Shown here one piece after another: positions 1 through 11,948 of a stretch of DNA of 64,000 bases. The notes under the pieces were generated by a model, which ran no database searches, had not been told where the DNA came from, and was given only the letters and a program-made list of their open reading frames with translations. The translations under genes were made by a program, and so were the position numbers. The first letter of the stretch is position 1. Each line of letters starts with the position of its first letter. Source of the DNA: Auricularia sp. M13 (lineage: Eukaryota; Basidiomycota; Agaricomycetes; Auriculariales; Auriculariaceae); the NCBI GenBank assembly GCA_037042915.1, contig CM073203.1, positions 1,178,001-1,242,000 on the forward strand. Direction: 5' to 3'.

Positions 1-2114
1 CTGTCGAGTTAACTGACGTTCTCCATCAAGCGTCTTCGGACGCACTCCGCGTGACATCCGCGAGTGGACGAAGCCTCCGGACTTCGAGTATGCCATTTAC
101 TAGTGCGTCGTCGCCTCCATTTCTCCGCTACTACCCTTGCTTACATGGCACGCGCAGCTCTAACTTGGTATGTGTACGACAAGCTAGAATACTCGGGGTT
201 GACGCGGTTACAGCTGTTCATGGCTGCCGTCGGTTTCGCCTTTGCTCCTCTGGCGCCGCTCGTGGCAGTTGGCGCTGCAGTTGTGTTCTGGGTTAGCAGC
301 ATCGTCTACAAGTACCAGGTGCGTCTGTGGCTCACTTGCTTGGTTACTGCGGGGTGCTGACCCATCATTACTACTAATATAGCTGATGTTCGTTTTCGTG
401 ACGAAAATCGTGAGTATAGACCTAGTCATCTGTTGGTTTCGGTTTCAGCTCACAGCTGTCTGTGTGCGCCAGGAATCTGGAGGGGTGGGTTTGACATTGC
501 GTTGGTACGAAGTCGATGAGGCTAATCTTCTATGCAGCGTCTGTGGAACGTCGTCATTAACCGCCTGTTGGCTTCGATGGTCCTGATGCACCTCCTCATG
601 ACTCTGAGTGCGTCGCGCCGTACCTAGACTCGCGCAGCGTCGACTGATGTGGGGGGTGTCGCGGCAGCCATTGGCCTCCGCATCGGGTTCAAGAACTGGA
701 CATGGGTCGCGACGCTGCCGCCCCTGCTGGCCCTCCCGCTCTTCAAGATGTACCTGACCAGGTCGTTTGATTCGCGATTCCGCTACTACATTCCGACGGA
801 GGAGGCGATCCGCAAGAGCCAGGTGCACTCGGCCAACGCGGATAACCAAGGCCATCGCCTTGAGAAGCGGTTCGGGCATCCGGCGCTGTACGCCGATCTG
901 TTCACGCCCATGGTGCACGCGAAGATGGTGCACCTGTTACCGCAAGGCAAGTCGTGGCGTTAATACGGGCCCGCAAAGACAGCGCACTCGACAGATCCAT
1001 TACTGACTGCGCGCTCTTTAGTGTATTCTGGGAACCTGGGACACGATACGGCTAAGCTGGACGAATACGATGGGAAGCAGATGGAAGCCCAAATTCTTCC
1101 AGGCGGCATTAAGATCGCTGCTATCGAGCAGGTTTGTGGCATTACCTATCGCCGTTACTGTACCTTGATCTTCGGCCTTTCTGACCTTTTCGTCAGCGCG
1201 ATCTGGAATACGACCCTGCCTTGTATGGGCGCGACCGAGGCGAGGCAGAGTGGGATCGGCGTTCTTCGACGCACCTGCTCAGCGACGCTGCTCAGTTTGC
1301 ACAGAATAAGATGCACATCCCCGTCAACCGCATTCAGGGGTACCTTCAACATGGCCCTTCAGCATCTCTTTCTGGTAGAGCGCATCCGGAGCACATCGAG
1401 CTGGCTCGCCTCGATTCCAGGTCTGATGCCTGGCCCCTGCTTCAACCCGGTGACCCAACACCTGGAGCCTATTCCGATGCGACGCCAGGTGGCCTGGGTG
1501 TGCCGTACGCAAACAGCCAGTATGGCGGTTCCGTGTCGACGCAGTCTTTGCACCAGTACCCCCCAACAACAGCAATGCCTTATGATCGTGCAGGCACGCC
1601 GCTGCAGCAACGACCGCTGACGCCGCAACAACAACAGCCCTCGCGCTCCTTCTCGCCGAGCGTACAGCCGGGCCAGATCTTCACGCCGCCACAGCAGAGC
1701 GTCCAACCTGGACAGATATTCCAGCCGCCCCAACAGCAGGTCCCGCTGCTGCAAACACCCCATCCGGACCAGCGTGGGTACCACAGTCAACAGTCGTCCT
1801 CAGGCTCCTATAATCAACCAATAACCACGTATACCGCGCGCCCCGGGGATTACTTCAGCAGTCCTGCGTCGGCGCGCCCAGATGCCCCCATGATGCCGTA
1901 TGACGCTCGGGGATCACCCGTCTCGCGGTCCCCGCAGCCCCAGTACGGGGCACCACAGCAACAGAGCGGGTTCAGCCCGCGCTCCCAGAGACAGCCTTCC
2001 TACGACCAGTTGCGCCAACAACCGCAGAGGCAGCCTTCGTACGACCAACTGCGCCAACAACCTCCAGGGCCGGGAGGCCCGCACGGCCGCTACCCCAGCA
2101 ACAACGGCTATTAG
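1..2114 (+). CDS. CSC1/OSCA-like (DUF221) calcium-permeable stress-gated channel, 3' part
   Basis: This is the C-terminal part of a multi-pass plasma-membrane channel of the CSC1/DUF221 family, with the 5' end outside the window. Exons read TPRDIREWTKPPDFEYAIYY, then LFMAAVGFAFAPLAPLVAV and further membrane helices (FVFVTKI, RLWNVVINRLLASMVLMHLL, ATLPPLLALPLFKMYLTRSF). A cytosolic stretch follows with the family-typical RYYIPTEE, LEKRFGHPALY and AKLDEYDGKQMEAQILPGG. Introns visible include 319-381, 947-1021 and 1132-1196. The 947-1021 intron starts with GC instead of GT (CAAG|gcaagt ... tttag). The last exon, 1197-2114, encodes a long Pro/Gln/Ser-rich tail that ends with two near-identical copies of a block containing QRQPSYDQLRQQP (about 1986-2063). 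The family call is firm from the DUF221 signature. The tail is probably disordered, which is inferred from composition only. Confidence 0.85.
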
Positions 2115-3898
2115 GCTACGCATCCCTGACGACCGCTCCGATCTTTAGAAGGCGCTGTCTGAGGTTCTCTTCACAGGCAGCGCCAGTACGCGATCTACCT
2201 TTTGGACACGAACTTGCAACATTGTATTTAGGCGCACACAAGGACTATTGGGGGCTGTAACAGCGTAAACATACTTATATAATTTCAAACCTGCCTTGAT
2301 TTCATAGCATTGCTCATAGGGTATATGGCCGAGCAGAGCGTCTGACAGAGCCTTGCGGTACCATTTCATTCGAACAGCTCGTGGTCAAGACGGCGTGTCT
2401 CTTGGTGGCTACTGAGCTGTTACTAGGAGTTCAGTCCCTGGCGCGAGGAACCAGCACCGCTGTCAGGATGTGCGACAACGTTATAGAACTTGTGCGAGTG
2501 TGACAAACTGTTCTCTGGCGGACCAAAACTTTACATAGACTCTCGGTGGCTTGCGCGAGCACCTTGTCAGTGAGACAACACGCAAATCCCAACAAAGCTG
2601 ATCTGAAATGGGCAGTGAGTGGACTGCGAGCCAACCTCTTCTGAACCGATCTGCCCAATTCTTCAGGAGACGCAGGTGATGTCGCAAAATTCCAGCCGTA
2701 GTGCCAGTGCTGCTTGGAAGCTCGAGGTTCGAGGTTCAGGCATTGAGACCTGCTTTGCTTGCTGTGAGACGAACATTTGACAACGAGCTCACCAGTGAGA
2801 TAGCAATTTCTCGATGATAGAGCCAAATACTAGTAAGCCACCCGATTCACTCATTTCAGCTCGAGACTTCCATCGAACCGCTGGTCAGCTGTGTCAAGTG
2901 GTCTACTAGCGGCGCAGTAAATGCATTGGGAACAGTACACAGACCATGACATGTTGCGGGAGGACTGGCTACATACCAGTACACGTGTCCGGGTTTACAC
3001 GGAGGGCGCTAGATGTACGTACCGATGACCTCTCTTAACATTCTAGGTAGGCGATGGCCACATAGAACGCGCGAGAACTCCCTCACGGATGGTGCTGGAG
3101 CAGTCCCCCGATGAGACGGCTGTTGAATGGTCTCCCTTGAAGGGAGTTCGATCCTGATACCCGCGGCATGCTGGCGGGTGGAACACCCACGGGAGACTGC
3201 ATACAGGCTGTGGCACGTATGGGGTTCGTTCGGGGAGAAACTTGATAGTGTGTGCCGAAAACACACGCCACTGCAGGGGGCGCCTTGAAGTTGCCGTCGT
3301 TATTGCGTCCGAAGAACGGCCGACCAGCGGGATAACACAAACAGGTCGAGTCATTCTGCGAATTGCCAGGGAAATTCCCATCCTGGATGCTGACGGGCAT
3401 CTCACTTCGGTACTTGTACGTTTTTGCTGGACCGTTCTCACCCTTCTGAAAACGAAGGGATGTCAATAAGCTCTGGAGTTGTGATGGCGCAGAAACATGC
3501 CGTCCCTCCGCCGATACCAATACCACGGTCGCAATATCATAACATTATGGACTATCATATGGAGTGGATTGAATCAAGTTTTTCTGCGTGCTGCGAAGAA
3601 AGGCAGCAGGATTTTGACTGCATGATATGGAAAGATACTTGCATCCGCGACGCCTTGAGACAGCCAGGCCAGCGATGTCCTCCCCTACACACTGTGATCC
3701 TTCAGCTTTCGTTTCGATAGGGAAGCGATGGGTACTGAAGCGAAGCAAGCACATGGACCGACGCGGAAAGGAGTTGAACGGTAGAAATTAAACGGAGCTG
3801 AGCGCACCATGGTTATTCAAAGATATAGATAATGAAATGCGCAAGCAGGGTGCAAAATGTTCAATCGCAAAGAATAGACCTCTGTCTGTCAATCTTCG
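2115..3898. other. Intergenic region without a recognised gene
   Basis: No open frame here shows a family pattern or a convincing exon-intron structure. The largest frame of note is about 147 codons on the minus strand at 3083-3526. It contains several Cys and Gly/Asn-rich stretches, but I cannot tie it to a family and it may be chance. Confidence 0.5.
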
Positions 3899-6458
3899 TC
3901 ACTGCTGTCCTCGTTCAACGAGCGCATCATACCGCGACGCACGCATGACGCGGTAAATGCGTCTACTGAGCGCAGGGCCGATGGCCTCGCGCCCCTTGCC
4001 CCCCAGCGTCGTGAGCATGTGCTCGGCCTTCGGAATCTTCGGCCTGCCCCTCCCCTTGCCCTTCTGCGTGGCACCCGCCCCCTGCAGGGCTGCAGCCTCC
4101 TGCGCCTCAGCAGCCCGAAAGGCGCGCCACAGCTGCGCGGGACCCTCGTACTCGGCGCGCACCGCCGCGACCTTCGCCGCGCTCATCTGGTTTACGCCGA
4201 GCAGCATGCGCGCCCACGCCTCGCTCACCGTCACGTGGCCGCGCTTGCTCTGCGTTTGCTGGAACGCGGGCAGCGAGACGTGCATGGGCGTCCCCGGGTG
4301 CCGGATCTCGCGCAAGTGCTTTTGCAATGCGACGTAGGAGTATGGCTTCACATGTGCGCTCGGGATCACGTGAATGGTTTGGTTCTACTTGTAGTTCAGA
4401 CGACGAATGAGGGAGAGGGTGCCTAGCCATGAGCTTGCTCACCTTGTAAAAGTCCAGAATCGCTTCGTGCAAGTTGGCGAGGTACGAGATGGTGTCCTTC
4501 AGAGCGGATGTCTCCTTGACCATGAACCCATCGACCACTTGCGTACTGGACACGACGGTCGCAATCTGTTGGCCGTAATCCCGCATGTGGCGTTCTGCAT
4601 TGTAACCCTCGACCACGTAATAAATATGGGACATAGCGCTGCCATGCAAACGGAACTGCACCCAGTCAGCCGCACACTCTTGAAAAGTGCAGGTGTAGTC
4701 GTAGGACGCACCTTCTGGTCATGATACCTGGAGTCCTTGAGACTCTGGATAAGATCGTCCATTCGCTTCCTCTCAACGATGAAATCAAGCGCAATCTCGT
4801 CGTAGTCATCGCCCCTCCGATGAATACGCCTTGCAATCCACAACACGTCGCCAAGTTCAAGAGTCTTGCGCTCGCACCTCACGCGCAGCTCCTTCAGGCC
4901 TTCCAGCATGCGATCCCCACCCGCGCGGTCTTCGCGCATGTCGAGCAGTAGCACGATCTCATAAGTCTCGGCGGGCAACACAAGCGGGCTGAAGTTTGGG
5001 AACTCGCGCGCGAGGGCGTCCATACCGTCCAGCCCAATGCACGACGCGTCAATCCGCAGACCGTCGCCGTCGAAGCGCGGAATGGGCATTTGCGCGGAGA
5101 GGCGCGGGCGCCGGTTCTTAGAACCAGCAGCTTGAGCGCGAACTGCAGTTGGGGCTGCGGCGGGCATAGTCTGAGTGAGGGCGAGTGGTGCGGCTACACC
5201 GTCAATGCGGGAAACAGAGGACGAGGCTACGGGTACGGCTGACAGAGTCTGTGTACGCGCTGGGACAGCGGTGCGGGAGGACGAGGTGACAGGTTGGGCC
5301 GGTGAAGACGGGAGGTGTGTGCGAGAGATACGGCGAAGCGCAGCGTCAGCCGCAAGATTCGACATGCTTGGCTGTCTTGAGGGCCCCGCGCGCGGCGCTG
5401 CCGCCGCCGGGGCTTGCTGTTCGAATCCGGGAGACGACTCGTACTCCTCACTGGCTTCGTCCGCGATAAATGCCCAGAATGTGCCACGTTCAGGTTTCGC
5501 AGTCGCTTGGATAACCATGCCAGCCATCACGAGGGCGTGCGAGTGAGCGTGGGCGGGATATTCAATCTTATGGTAGAGCCCGTTTTGCAGAATATCTTTC
5601 ACAGCGATATCCCGCGACCGTGTGTGGTTGCCGTTTTCATCTACACATACTAATGAGCATACGTCTGAGTGGTTGCCCAAGAAAGTACAAACCAAGATAG
5701 AAGAATGGGAAAGCCGCTTTGACCGGGCGGGATGGCGGCGCGGGCATTAGGACTGGCGGCGGATAATGCACAGCGGCAACTGGCTCGCGGTTTGCGAATA
5801 GATTTTCATACATATCCTCGTCACGTGGGAGAGCCTGACGGGCATTGCGCTTCGGTGCAGGCGCTGGTACGACAGCAGGAGCAGCTGCCGCAGTGCGATT
5901 GACCACCACAAGGCCGCCAGCGACTACTGTATGATTGACGAAGGCGACACCACCGACTTTACGCGGAGCTGGTGCTGGCTCTGGAGCGGGTTCTGCATCG
6001 GATGACGATGGCGGCTGCTGTTTCTTTGCGCGTTTCTTCGTCTGACTACTACTGCTGGAGGAGCTGCCTTGTCCGGCCGTGCTTTTCCTGCTAGATTTGA
6101 CAACTGTCGTGCCTGGGAGAAACGAAAGGCAGATGAATATTCCGAAGCTGGTGGATATGGAGACTTACCGTCACCACCGACGTCGACGCCGCCATTCGCA
6201 TCAATATGTCGCGTTGTAAGAGCCTGGACAATTTTCGGTCCTATCCCTTTAATTTCAATGGCTTTACTGGGATGCGCAAAACCTCTGGATGCTGCTTCAT
6301 TGCTTTCGCAGCCTTAGCATACGTCCAATATCGGTTCGAGTCCTACGCGACGTCAATGCCCTGCAATCCTCATACCAGCTGCTTACCTTGTCTTCAGCAT
6401 CGCGAAGCTCCTCCAGCCATTGCACAAAGACGGGATTGGCGCAGCGGGCACGCGGCAT
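3899..6458 (-). CDS. MUS81: MUS81 structure-specific endonuclease catalytic subunit, with an apparent one-base frame break
   Basis: MUS81 (with its partner EME1) cleaves branched DNA such as stalled forks and recombination intermediates in the nucleus. Six exons fit: 6387-6458, 6169-6342, 5693-6112, 4712-5640, 4443-4655 and 3899-4384. In order they give an N-terminal helix-hairpin-helix region (CANPVFVQWLEELRDAEDK, then KGIGPKIVQAL), an SSSQTKKRAKK linker, a winged-helix part (LDENGNHTRSRDIAVKDIL), and the XPF-type nuclease domain (EIVLLLDMRED, VERKRMDDLIQSLKD with the ERKxxxD metal site). The C-terminal part runs VEGYNAERHM, IHVIPSAHVKPYSYVALQ and WARMLLGVNQMSAAKVAAV. Start chosen at the ATG giving MPRARCANP. 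The HhH exon changes frame at a run of four A (plus strand 6278-6281): HPEV is in one frame and AHPSKAIEIKGIGPK in the next. One extra T in the coding strand would restore it, giving about 764 residues. Confidence 0.9.
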
Positions 6459-6673
6459 TGGGTTTCTCAAATTGTGGCGGGCAGAGACAGGGAACGCGCT
6501 TGTTTTGTTTTTCGGACTTCGAAAGTCGCGTATCGGGAACATTTGTTCTCTGCTTCCTGAGCTGGGGGTAAAATCGGGATTAAGGACTTGATATCGATAT
6601 TTTGAAAAGTGATATGTAGAACATGAGCAGGGATAGTGTAAAAGAATGTAAAAGTTCATTAAGCACGAAATAT

Positions 6674-8508
6674 CTAGATCATGTGCGGGAGAGGACGAGT
6701 CAACCTGAGGCGCGATGCAGCAGCGGGCGGTTCAAGGCGACCAATAAATGGTATGGTGTCCTGCTCGCACACGGTGCCTTCCTTCGGCAACTCTCCCCGC
6801 GTCATGTATGCCCTCATGATAGACGCAGTGCAATTGGACATGGCGGAATAGGTCGTGTGCCCTGCGCTGTTCTGCACCAGAAGACTCATTCCTGGATACC
6901 GCGCCGTTACATTACGCGCGGCCTCGAGCGGCGTAGCGGGGTCGTATCGGCTCGACGCGACCAAGACGGGTGTGGGCAGCCGCCCAGACAAAGGACCGGC
7001 GTATCTCCCCTTCTGCTTCACAGGCCAATCCGCGCAGGACATACGAACGCGGGCAACAGAGCTACCACCAAACGACCCGAGGCGCGGTACCAGCTTGCTG
7101 GCAGCATTCAGCGTCGCAATCTCGTCTTTGAGCGAGTCCGTGACAGGAGGCCAGTCTGAACATTCGACGGCGTACAAAGCCTGGTTGGGCTGGAACCATG
7201 GCGGAAGGTCGCTGACGTCGGAGGACAGGTAGTTGATCTGAGAGAGCCGGGTTTGGTTCTTCGTCTCAACGGCGCGGGCGAGCTCGGCGATGTCGGGAAA
7301 GCCTGTGAGAGGGCTGTACAGGCTCGAGAAGACCAGACTGAGAAAGACGTCCTCGGTCAGCACGAGCGGGCCAGTGAGGAGAGTGTGCGGCACGGGGATG
7401 GGCTCCTTCTTGAGGCTGTCAAGCACGTTTTCCATGCGCTTTTCAACGGCGGATGCGGTCTTCTCCCATACTGGGCACTTTGAAGGTCCTGCGGCAACGC
7501 AGTCCTTGTAGAACTCGTTGATGACGAGCCCAACATCCTTGATGATGTTGTAGTTTCGCGCGCTGAGCCACCCTTCGCCATCGACAACGCCGTCGATGAT
7601 CATGCGCCCAATCTTGTCCGGGAATAAGGCAGCGAAGTACTGGCCAAGAACCGTACCGTAGCTCTTCACAGAGACATCGATCAGTAAAGGCACGACGTAA
7701 GAGTAAATCCAGAATCTCACGACGCCATAGTAATGTAACTTCTCCTGCCCGAGCTTCTGTGTGATGCTCAGCATGTCGTGCGCGACGCTGGCAGTGCCCA
7801 TGAATCGCCCCGCGCCCCAGTCGGTCGCGTTGGCGCCAATCTCTTCCTTGCCATTCCCGCCGAGCTTCTCAGCACAAAGCTGGCGGAGTAGCTTTACCTT
7901 CGCGCGCGTCAGCTGAAGAGTCCCGTCTTCGACCTTAAGCACGCCCGGGCTCGTCGCCTGCCACATGTTTGCATCGTCAGCGGTATCGAAGCACGCCGCC
8001 AGAGGGGTCGTCGCGCCCGTCCCGCGCGGGTCGAACCCGAGGATGTCGAACGTAGGGCCGAAGATGCCCGAGAGCTTTGCGCCGTCCGTGAGCATGAACA
8101 GCGTGCCAGCACCGCCTGGCCCGCCGGGGTTTACGAGTATCGTACCTATCACAGAGTGAGAAACGCAAATAGAATGCCGGAGTTTCGCATACCCTGGTAG
8201 TTCGCCTTGTCGGTGGCAGGGATCATTTGCAAAGCAATCTGCGTCGTAGGACCTTCCGGCTTGGAGTAGTCCAGCGGGAGGTTCAGACGCGCGCAAAGCT
8301 GTACATCGAAGCAGGGAGTCCACTGGATATCGTCTGCGGGAGCAAGCTGCAGCAGTGGTTTAGGAGAGCGTGTTTCAAGAGACATAAAGCTGACCTTATA
8401 CCAGTCGAACAGCGACGGGTCTGCTGCCGCTTGTCTGGCTGAGACATGCTGTCCAAATGCACACAATGGCGCAAGGAGCACAGAGATGGACGCTAAGAAG
8501 GGAGACAT
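6674..8508 (-). CDS. Secreted TAP-like alpha/beta hydrolase (S33-type peptidase family)
   Basis: Three exons (8193-8508, 7721-8145, 6674-7663) encode a protein of about 575 residues. The N-terminus MSPFLASISVLLAPLCAFG looks like a signal peptide; in-frame ATGs at 8523 and 8538 are alternative starts. The alpha/beta hydrolase core shows the oxyanion-loop pattern TILVNPGGPGGAGT and FDILGFDPRGTG. The nucleophile elbow YYGVSYGTVLG is assembled across an intron that is itself open (57 nt, 7664-7720). The C-terminal TAP-like region has the acid and His motifs (PVLVASSRYDPATPL, QNSAGHTTY). Family members are exo- or tripeptidyl-type peptidases or esterases acting outside the cell; the exact substrate cannot be read from sequence. 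No frame breaks were seen. Confidence 0.85.
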
Positions 8509-8538
8509 GTTGGAAGTGGGCATCCTGCTCCTCAGCAT

Positions 8539-9284
8539 GCTTCTCCATGAGTTTTAAGGTTGAGGATCCCGCCGGCACGTCTGGCATCGCGAAGCGGCCG
8601 GATGAGCGAATGCTATGCGAGGATCCATGGAATACGTACACAAAACAGTGCCCTTGCCAGTCACTTGTGCTGCGGAGGGCCGAAATACCGACATGTGGCG
8701 ACTGCAATTGGCCAGCGCCCGAAGTGTTAGGCGGAGTATGGAAGAGATTTCTGACTGGCAGTGCATCCGGCATCGGTGTATGTTGGCATTGCTTGGTTCC
8801 CATATTCGAAAAGCGCCTGGGGCACATGGGACCAGGGTTCGTCAGGAAACGGTCAACCTATTAGCCGATGATTGGACAGAGACGCGCATATCAGGAATGA
8901 AGTCGTCCACGGGTCTGAAAACTGCGTCTTTGTCCGAGATCGTGCGCTGGAATAGACCGCTAGAACCTCATAAGAAGGCATCGCTAGATACTGTATATGG
9001 ACCGAAATACTGCAAACTCGTCAAAGAAACGCAGCTAGCGTGTGAAGTTGGAGGAGCCCGCGTGTCAGTGAAGCCGAGTCCGAGTTTGACCCGAGTTTGA
9101 CAACACCCCCCGGGTTAATGCACAATGAAGATGAGAGCTCTGCAGCACATGAAATGCTGACGAGCAAGGCGATGGGGGGTTGACGGGACACAACTGAGGC
9201 CCTGGCCGGTTAAATTATTCACGATCGCCATACAACAATCAATCCACAGATACTCCCATAAATACCGTGACAGTCGCCAGAGTT
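8539..9284. other. Intergenic, nothing recognised
   Basis: This lies between the 5' end of the TAP-like hydrolase and the 3' end of the AYR1-like reductase. No frame has family-like content. It should hold the hydrolase promoter, but I see no clear TATA box. Confidence 0.5.
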
Positions 9285-10570
9285 TCACTGGCTCTTGCGC
9301 TGTTGTTTCAGCATCTTGGCAAGGATGTTCAACCCGACCGCGTCGCTGATAAAGTAGTCCTGCAGAGGATGAGGACGGAAAGTCGCTCCAACAACAGTCG
9401 AACTTACAAATGCTCTACGCGGAAGGAACGTGGAGATGAACCACGCAGTCCACGCCCAGTTGCCGATCCAGTACCACGCGGGGAAGCGCCTCCCGAGGAC
9501 TGTGGAGACCACTCTCCGCGCATATGTCGCGGCGGGCATAGCACCTCCTGCCCGTTGCCGTCAGCATGTCATACAAAGATGATCCAAGAGTCAGGAATGG
9601 CATGAGACGTACGCTTAGATCGGCGATGCGTCTTTCCATGATCTCCTCTGAAATCGGCGCATAAAGCGATTCGGGCGCAAGAGGCTGGCCAGCGTTATTC
9701 TTTGCGATATTGCTGGAGACGCCGCCTGTGATGAGCTGCAGGCTTTGCGTCAGCTAAGAAACTCTGCGGACTCAAGACTGACCGTAATAACGTCGACGCT
9801 GCGCAGACTCAGCCGCTGACAGAAACTCTCAGATGTGCTGAACTCACTCGAACGGCTTCAACTCCAGACGCAGCGTATCGCCGTACGAATGCAGTGCGGC
9901 CTTGCTGGCATTATAGACGCTGCCGAACGCGTAGGGTATGACGCCGGAGATGCTGCCGACGTTGACGATCTTGCCGCGCGCGGCGATGACGAGGTGGGCG
10001 AAGGCCTTGACCATGCGCATGACGCCGAACACGTTCGCGTCGAACATCTGCTTGGCCTGCTCGATGTCGACGTCCGTCGCCGGGGCGCCGTATGCTGCAG
10101 CCGTGGTCAACGCTCATTCATCCGGCGGCCACGAAGGCAGGTGCTCGCTCACAGATACCGCTGAACAGTGAGAAAGCATCAGGAGCAGCATCCAGGACAT
10201 AGCGGGGAGATCTACTCACGCGTTGTTGACGAGAATGTCGAGGGAGCCGCCCGTGAGCTCCTTAACACGCTCCGCAGCGGCGCGCACGGACTCGTCGCTC
10301 GTCACGTCCAGCGCGAGCGTCTCCAGCCCTTTAGCGCGCAGGTCCTCGAGCGTCTCGACGCGCCGCGCGCTCGCAAAGACGCGTAGGCCTGCATACTCGT
10401 TGAATATCCGCCGTGAGCCTATGCTGCGACATACCGCGTTCATGAAACTCCAGCGCTAGTGCGTGTCCAATACCGCCCGGCGTGCAGCTGCAGCATGCAT
10501 CATGCTCAGCCAAGCACGCGTCAAGACGGCGCACGCACCCTGTAATGAGGACAGTTTGTTTTGTAGACAT
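9285..10570 (-). CDS. AYR1-like short-chain dehydrogenase/reductase, with at least one splice junction that does not keep frame
   Basis: The protein resembles NADPH-dependent 1-acyldihydroxyacetone-phosphate reductases, lipid-synthesis enzymes of the ER or lipid droplet. Exons at 10539-10570 and 10435-10487 give MSTKQTVLITG and CTPGGIGHALALEFHERG (the SDR TGxxxGIG cofactor loop). Exon 10220-10388 gives LRVFASARR and ends LDILVNNA. Exon 9848 to about 10099 carries AYGAPATDVDIEQ, GSISG and YNASK (catalytic Ser, and Tyr/Lys of YxxxK). A 16-nt microexon at 9783-9798 (DVDVIT with its neighbours) precedes LITGGVSSNIAKNN. The last exons give a hydrophobic C-terminal helix (AWYWIGNWAWTAWFISTF) and end KMLKQQRKSQ. 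The LVNNA to AAYG junction cannot be spliced in frame with GT-AG sites I can find, so a one-base error or a decayed gene is possible. Confidence 0.75.
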
Positions 10571-11002
10571 CTTCAAGATTCGCAGTGGGAGAAAGGGATG
10601 CGACTGCTGCGGACATGTCCGGGCAACATGATAACGGCGGCAACATTTTTCTGGTTGATGATCTCTTCGATCATATTGGTCAGATTGCAAGGCTCCCAGA
10701 ACGCAGTCCGATGCAAGTTCCTTCACATTTATGTCAAGAGAGGCCAAATACATCAAGCGAGCCCGTGTACGACGACGACCCAGCGAAGGGCGGCGCACGC
10801 GGGCAAGGGAGTGAGTGGGGGGTTTGGAAAGCAGAGGGGGCAGCAACTACGAAATAAAACAAGCGGGGTCGTACTTTTGTGCGGCGTAGTCTATGCGGTG
10901 ATGGGATAGGATGGGATGCAAGCGTGCAATGCAATGAAGAGGGCGAGTGCTGGTGAGGGCGGGGAGGGGAGGGGGAGGCAAGAAAGGGGAAAAGAAAGAC
11001 GC

Positions 11003-11914
11003 TTAATCCTTCTTCTCCGCGTTCTCCTCGGGCTTGGCCTCCTCCTTGGGACCCTCGTTCGCGGCCTGCTTCTTCTCGTACACCTTCTGGAAGAGGCCGA
11101 GCGACGCCTGCTGAGTCGCGTTGATGGCCTCGCGGATGCTGTCGGGCGTGACGGACGGGTCGCCGCTCTGGCCCTTCGACGCGATCTCGCGCAGCTCGGT
11201 AATGAGCTTCTGGACCTTCTCGCGCTCGTCGGCCTCGAGCTGGTCCTTGAACTCGGCCATCGCCTTCTCGGTGTCGACGCACACGCTCTCCGCGCGGTTC
11301 GACTCCTCGATGACCTGCTTGCGCGCCTTGTCCGCCTCGCTGTACATCTCCGACTCCTCGATCATGCGCTCGATCTCCTTGTCCGAGAGGCCGGATGAGG
11401 AGGCGATGGTCATCGACTGGTCCTTGTTCGTCGCCTTGTCCTTGGCGGAGACGTTCACGATACCATCTGCATAAACTCAGCATCTGAAACAGCACCGAAA
11501 GGGTCGAAAACTCACCGGCGTCGATGTCGAAGGTGATCTCAATCTGAGGCACACCCTTGGGGGCGGGCGGGATACCAACGAGGTTGAAGTTGCCGAGGAG
11601 CTTGTTGTCGCGGACGAGCTCACGCTCGCCCTGGTAGATCTTGACCTCAATGGCGGTCTGGCCGTCAGCAGCCGTCGAGAAGACCTGGCTCTTCTTGGTC
11701 GGGATGGTCGTGTTGCGCATGATGAGCTTGGTCATGATGCCACCGAGGGTCTCGATACCGAGCGAGAGCGGGGTGACGTCGAGGAGCAGGACGTCGGTGA
11801 CGTTGCCCGCGAGGACACCGGCCTGGATGGACGCGCCGATGGCGACGGCCTCGTCGGGGTTGACGCCCTTGGACGGCTCACGGCCGAAGACCTCCTTGAC
11901 GGTCTCGACGACCT

Positions 11915-11948
<34 letters not shown>

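Noticed and set aside
3125-3165. tRNA-like GAGTTCGATCCT segment
   Set aside because: Could not fold acceptor and anticodon arms around it.
3083-3526. 147-codon minus-strand frame with Cys and Gly/Asn-rich stretches
   Set aside because: No family resemblance, no good start or promoter; not enough to call a gene.
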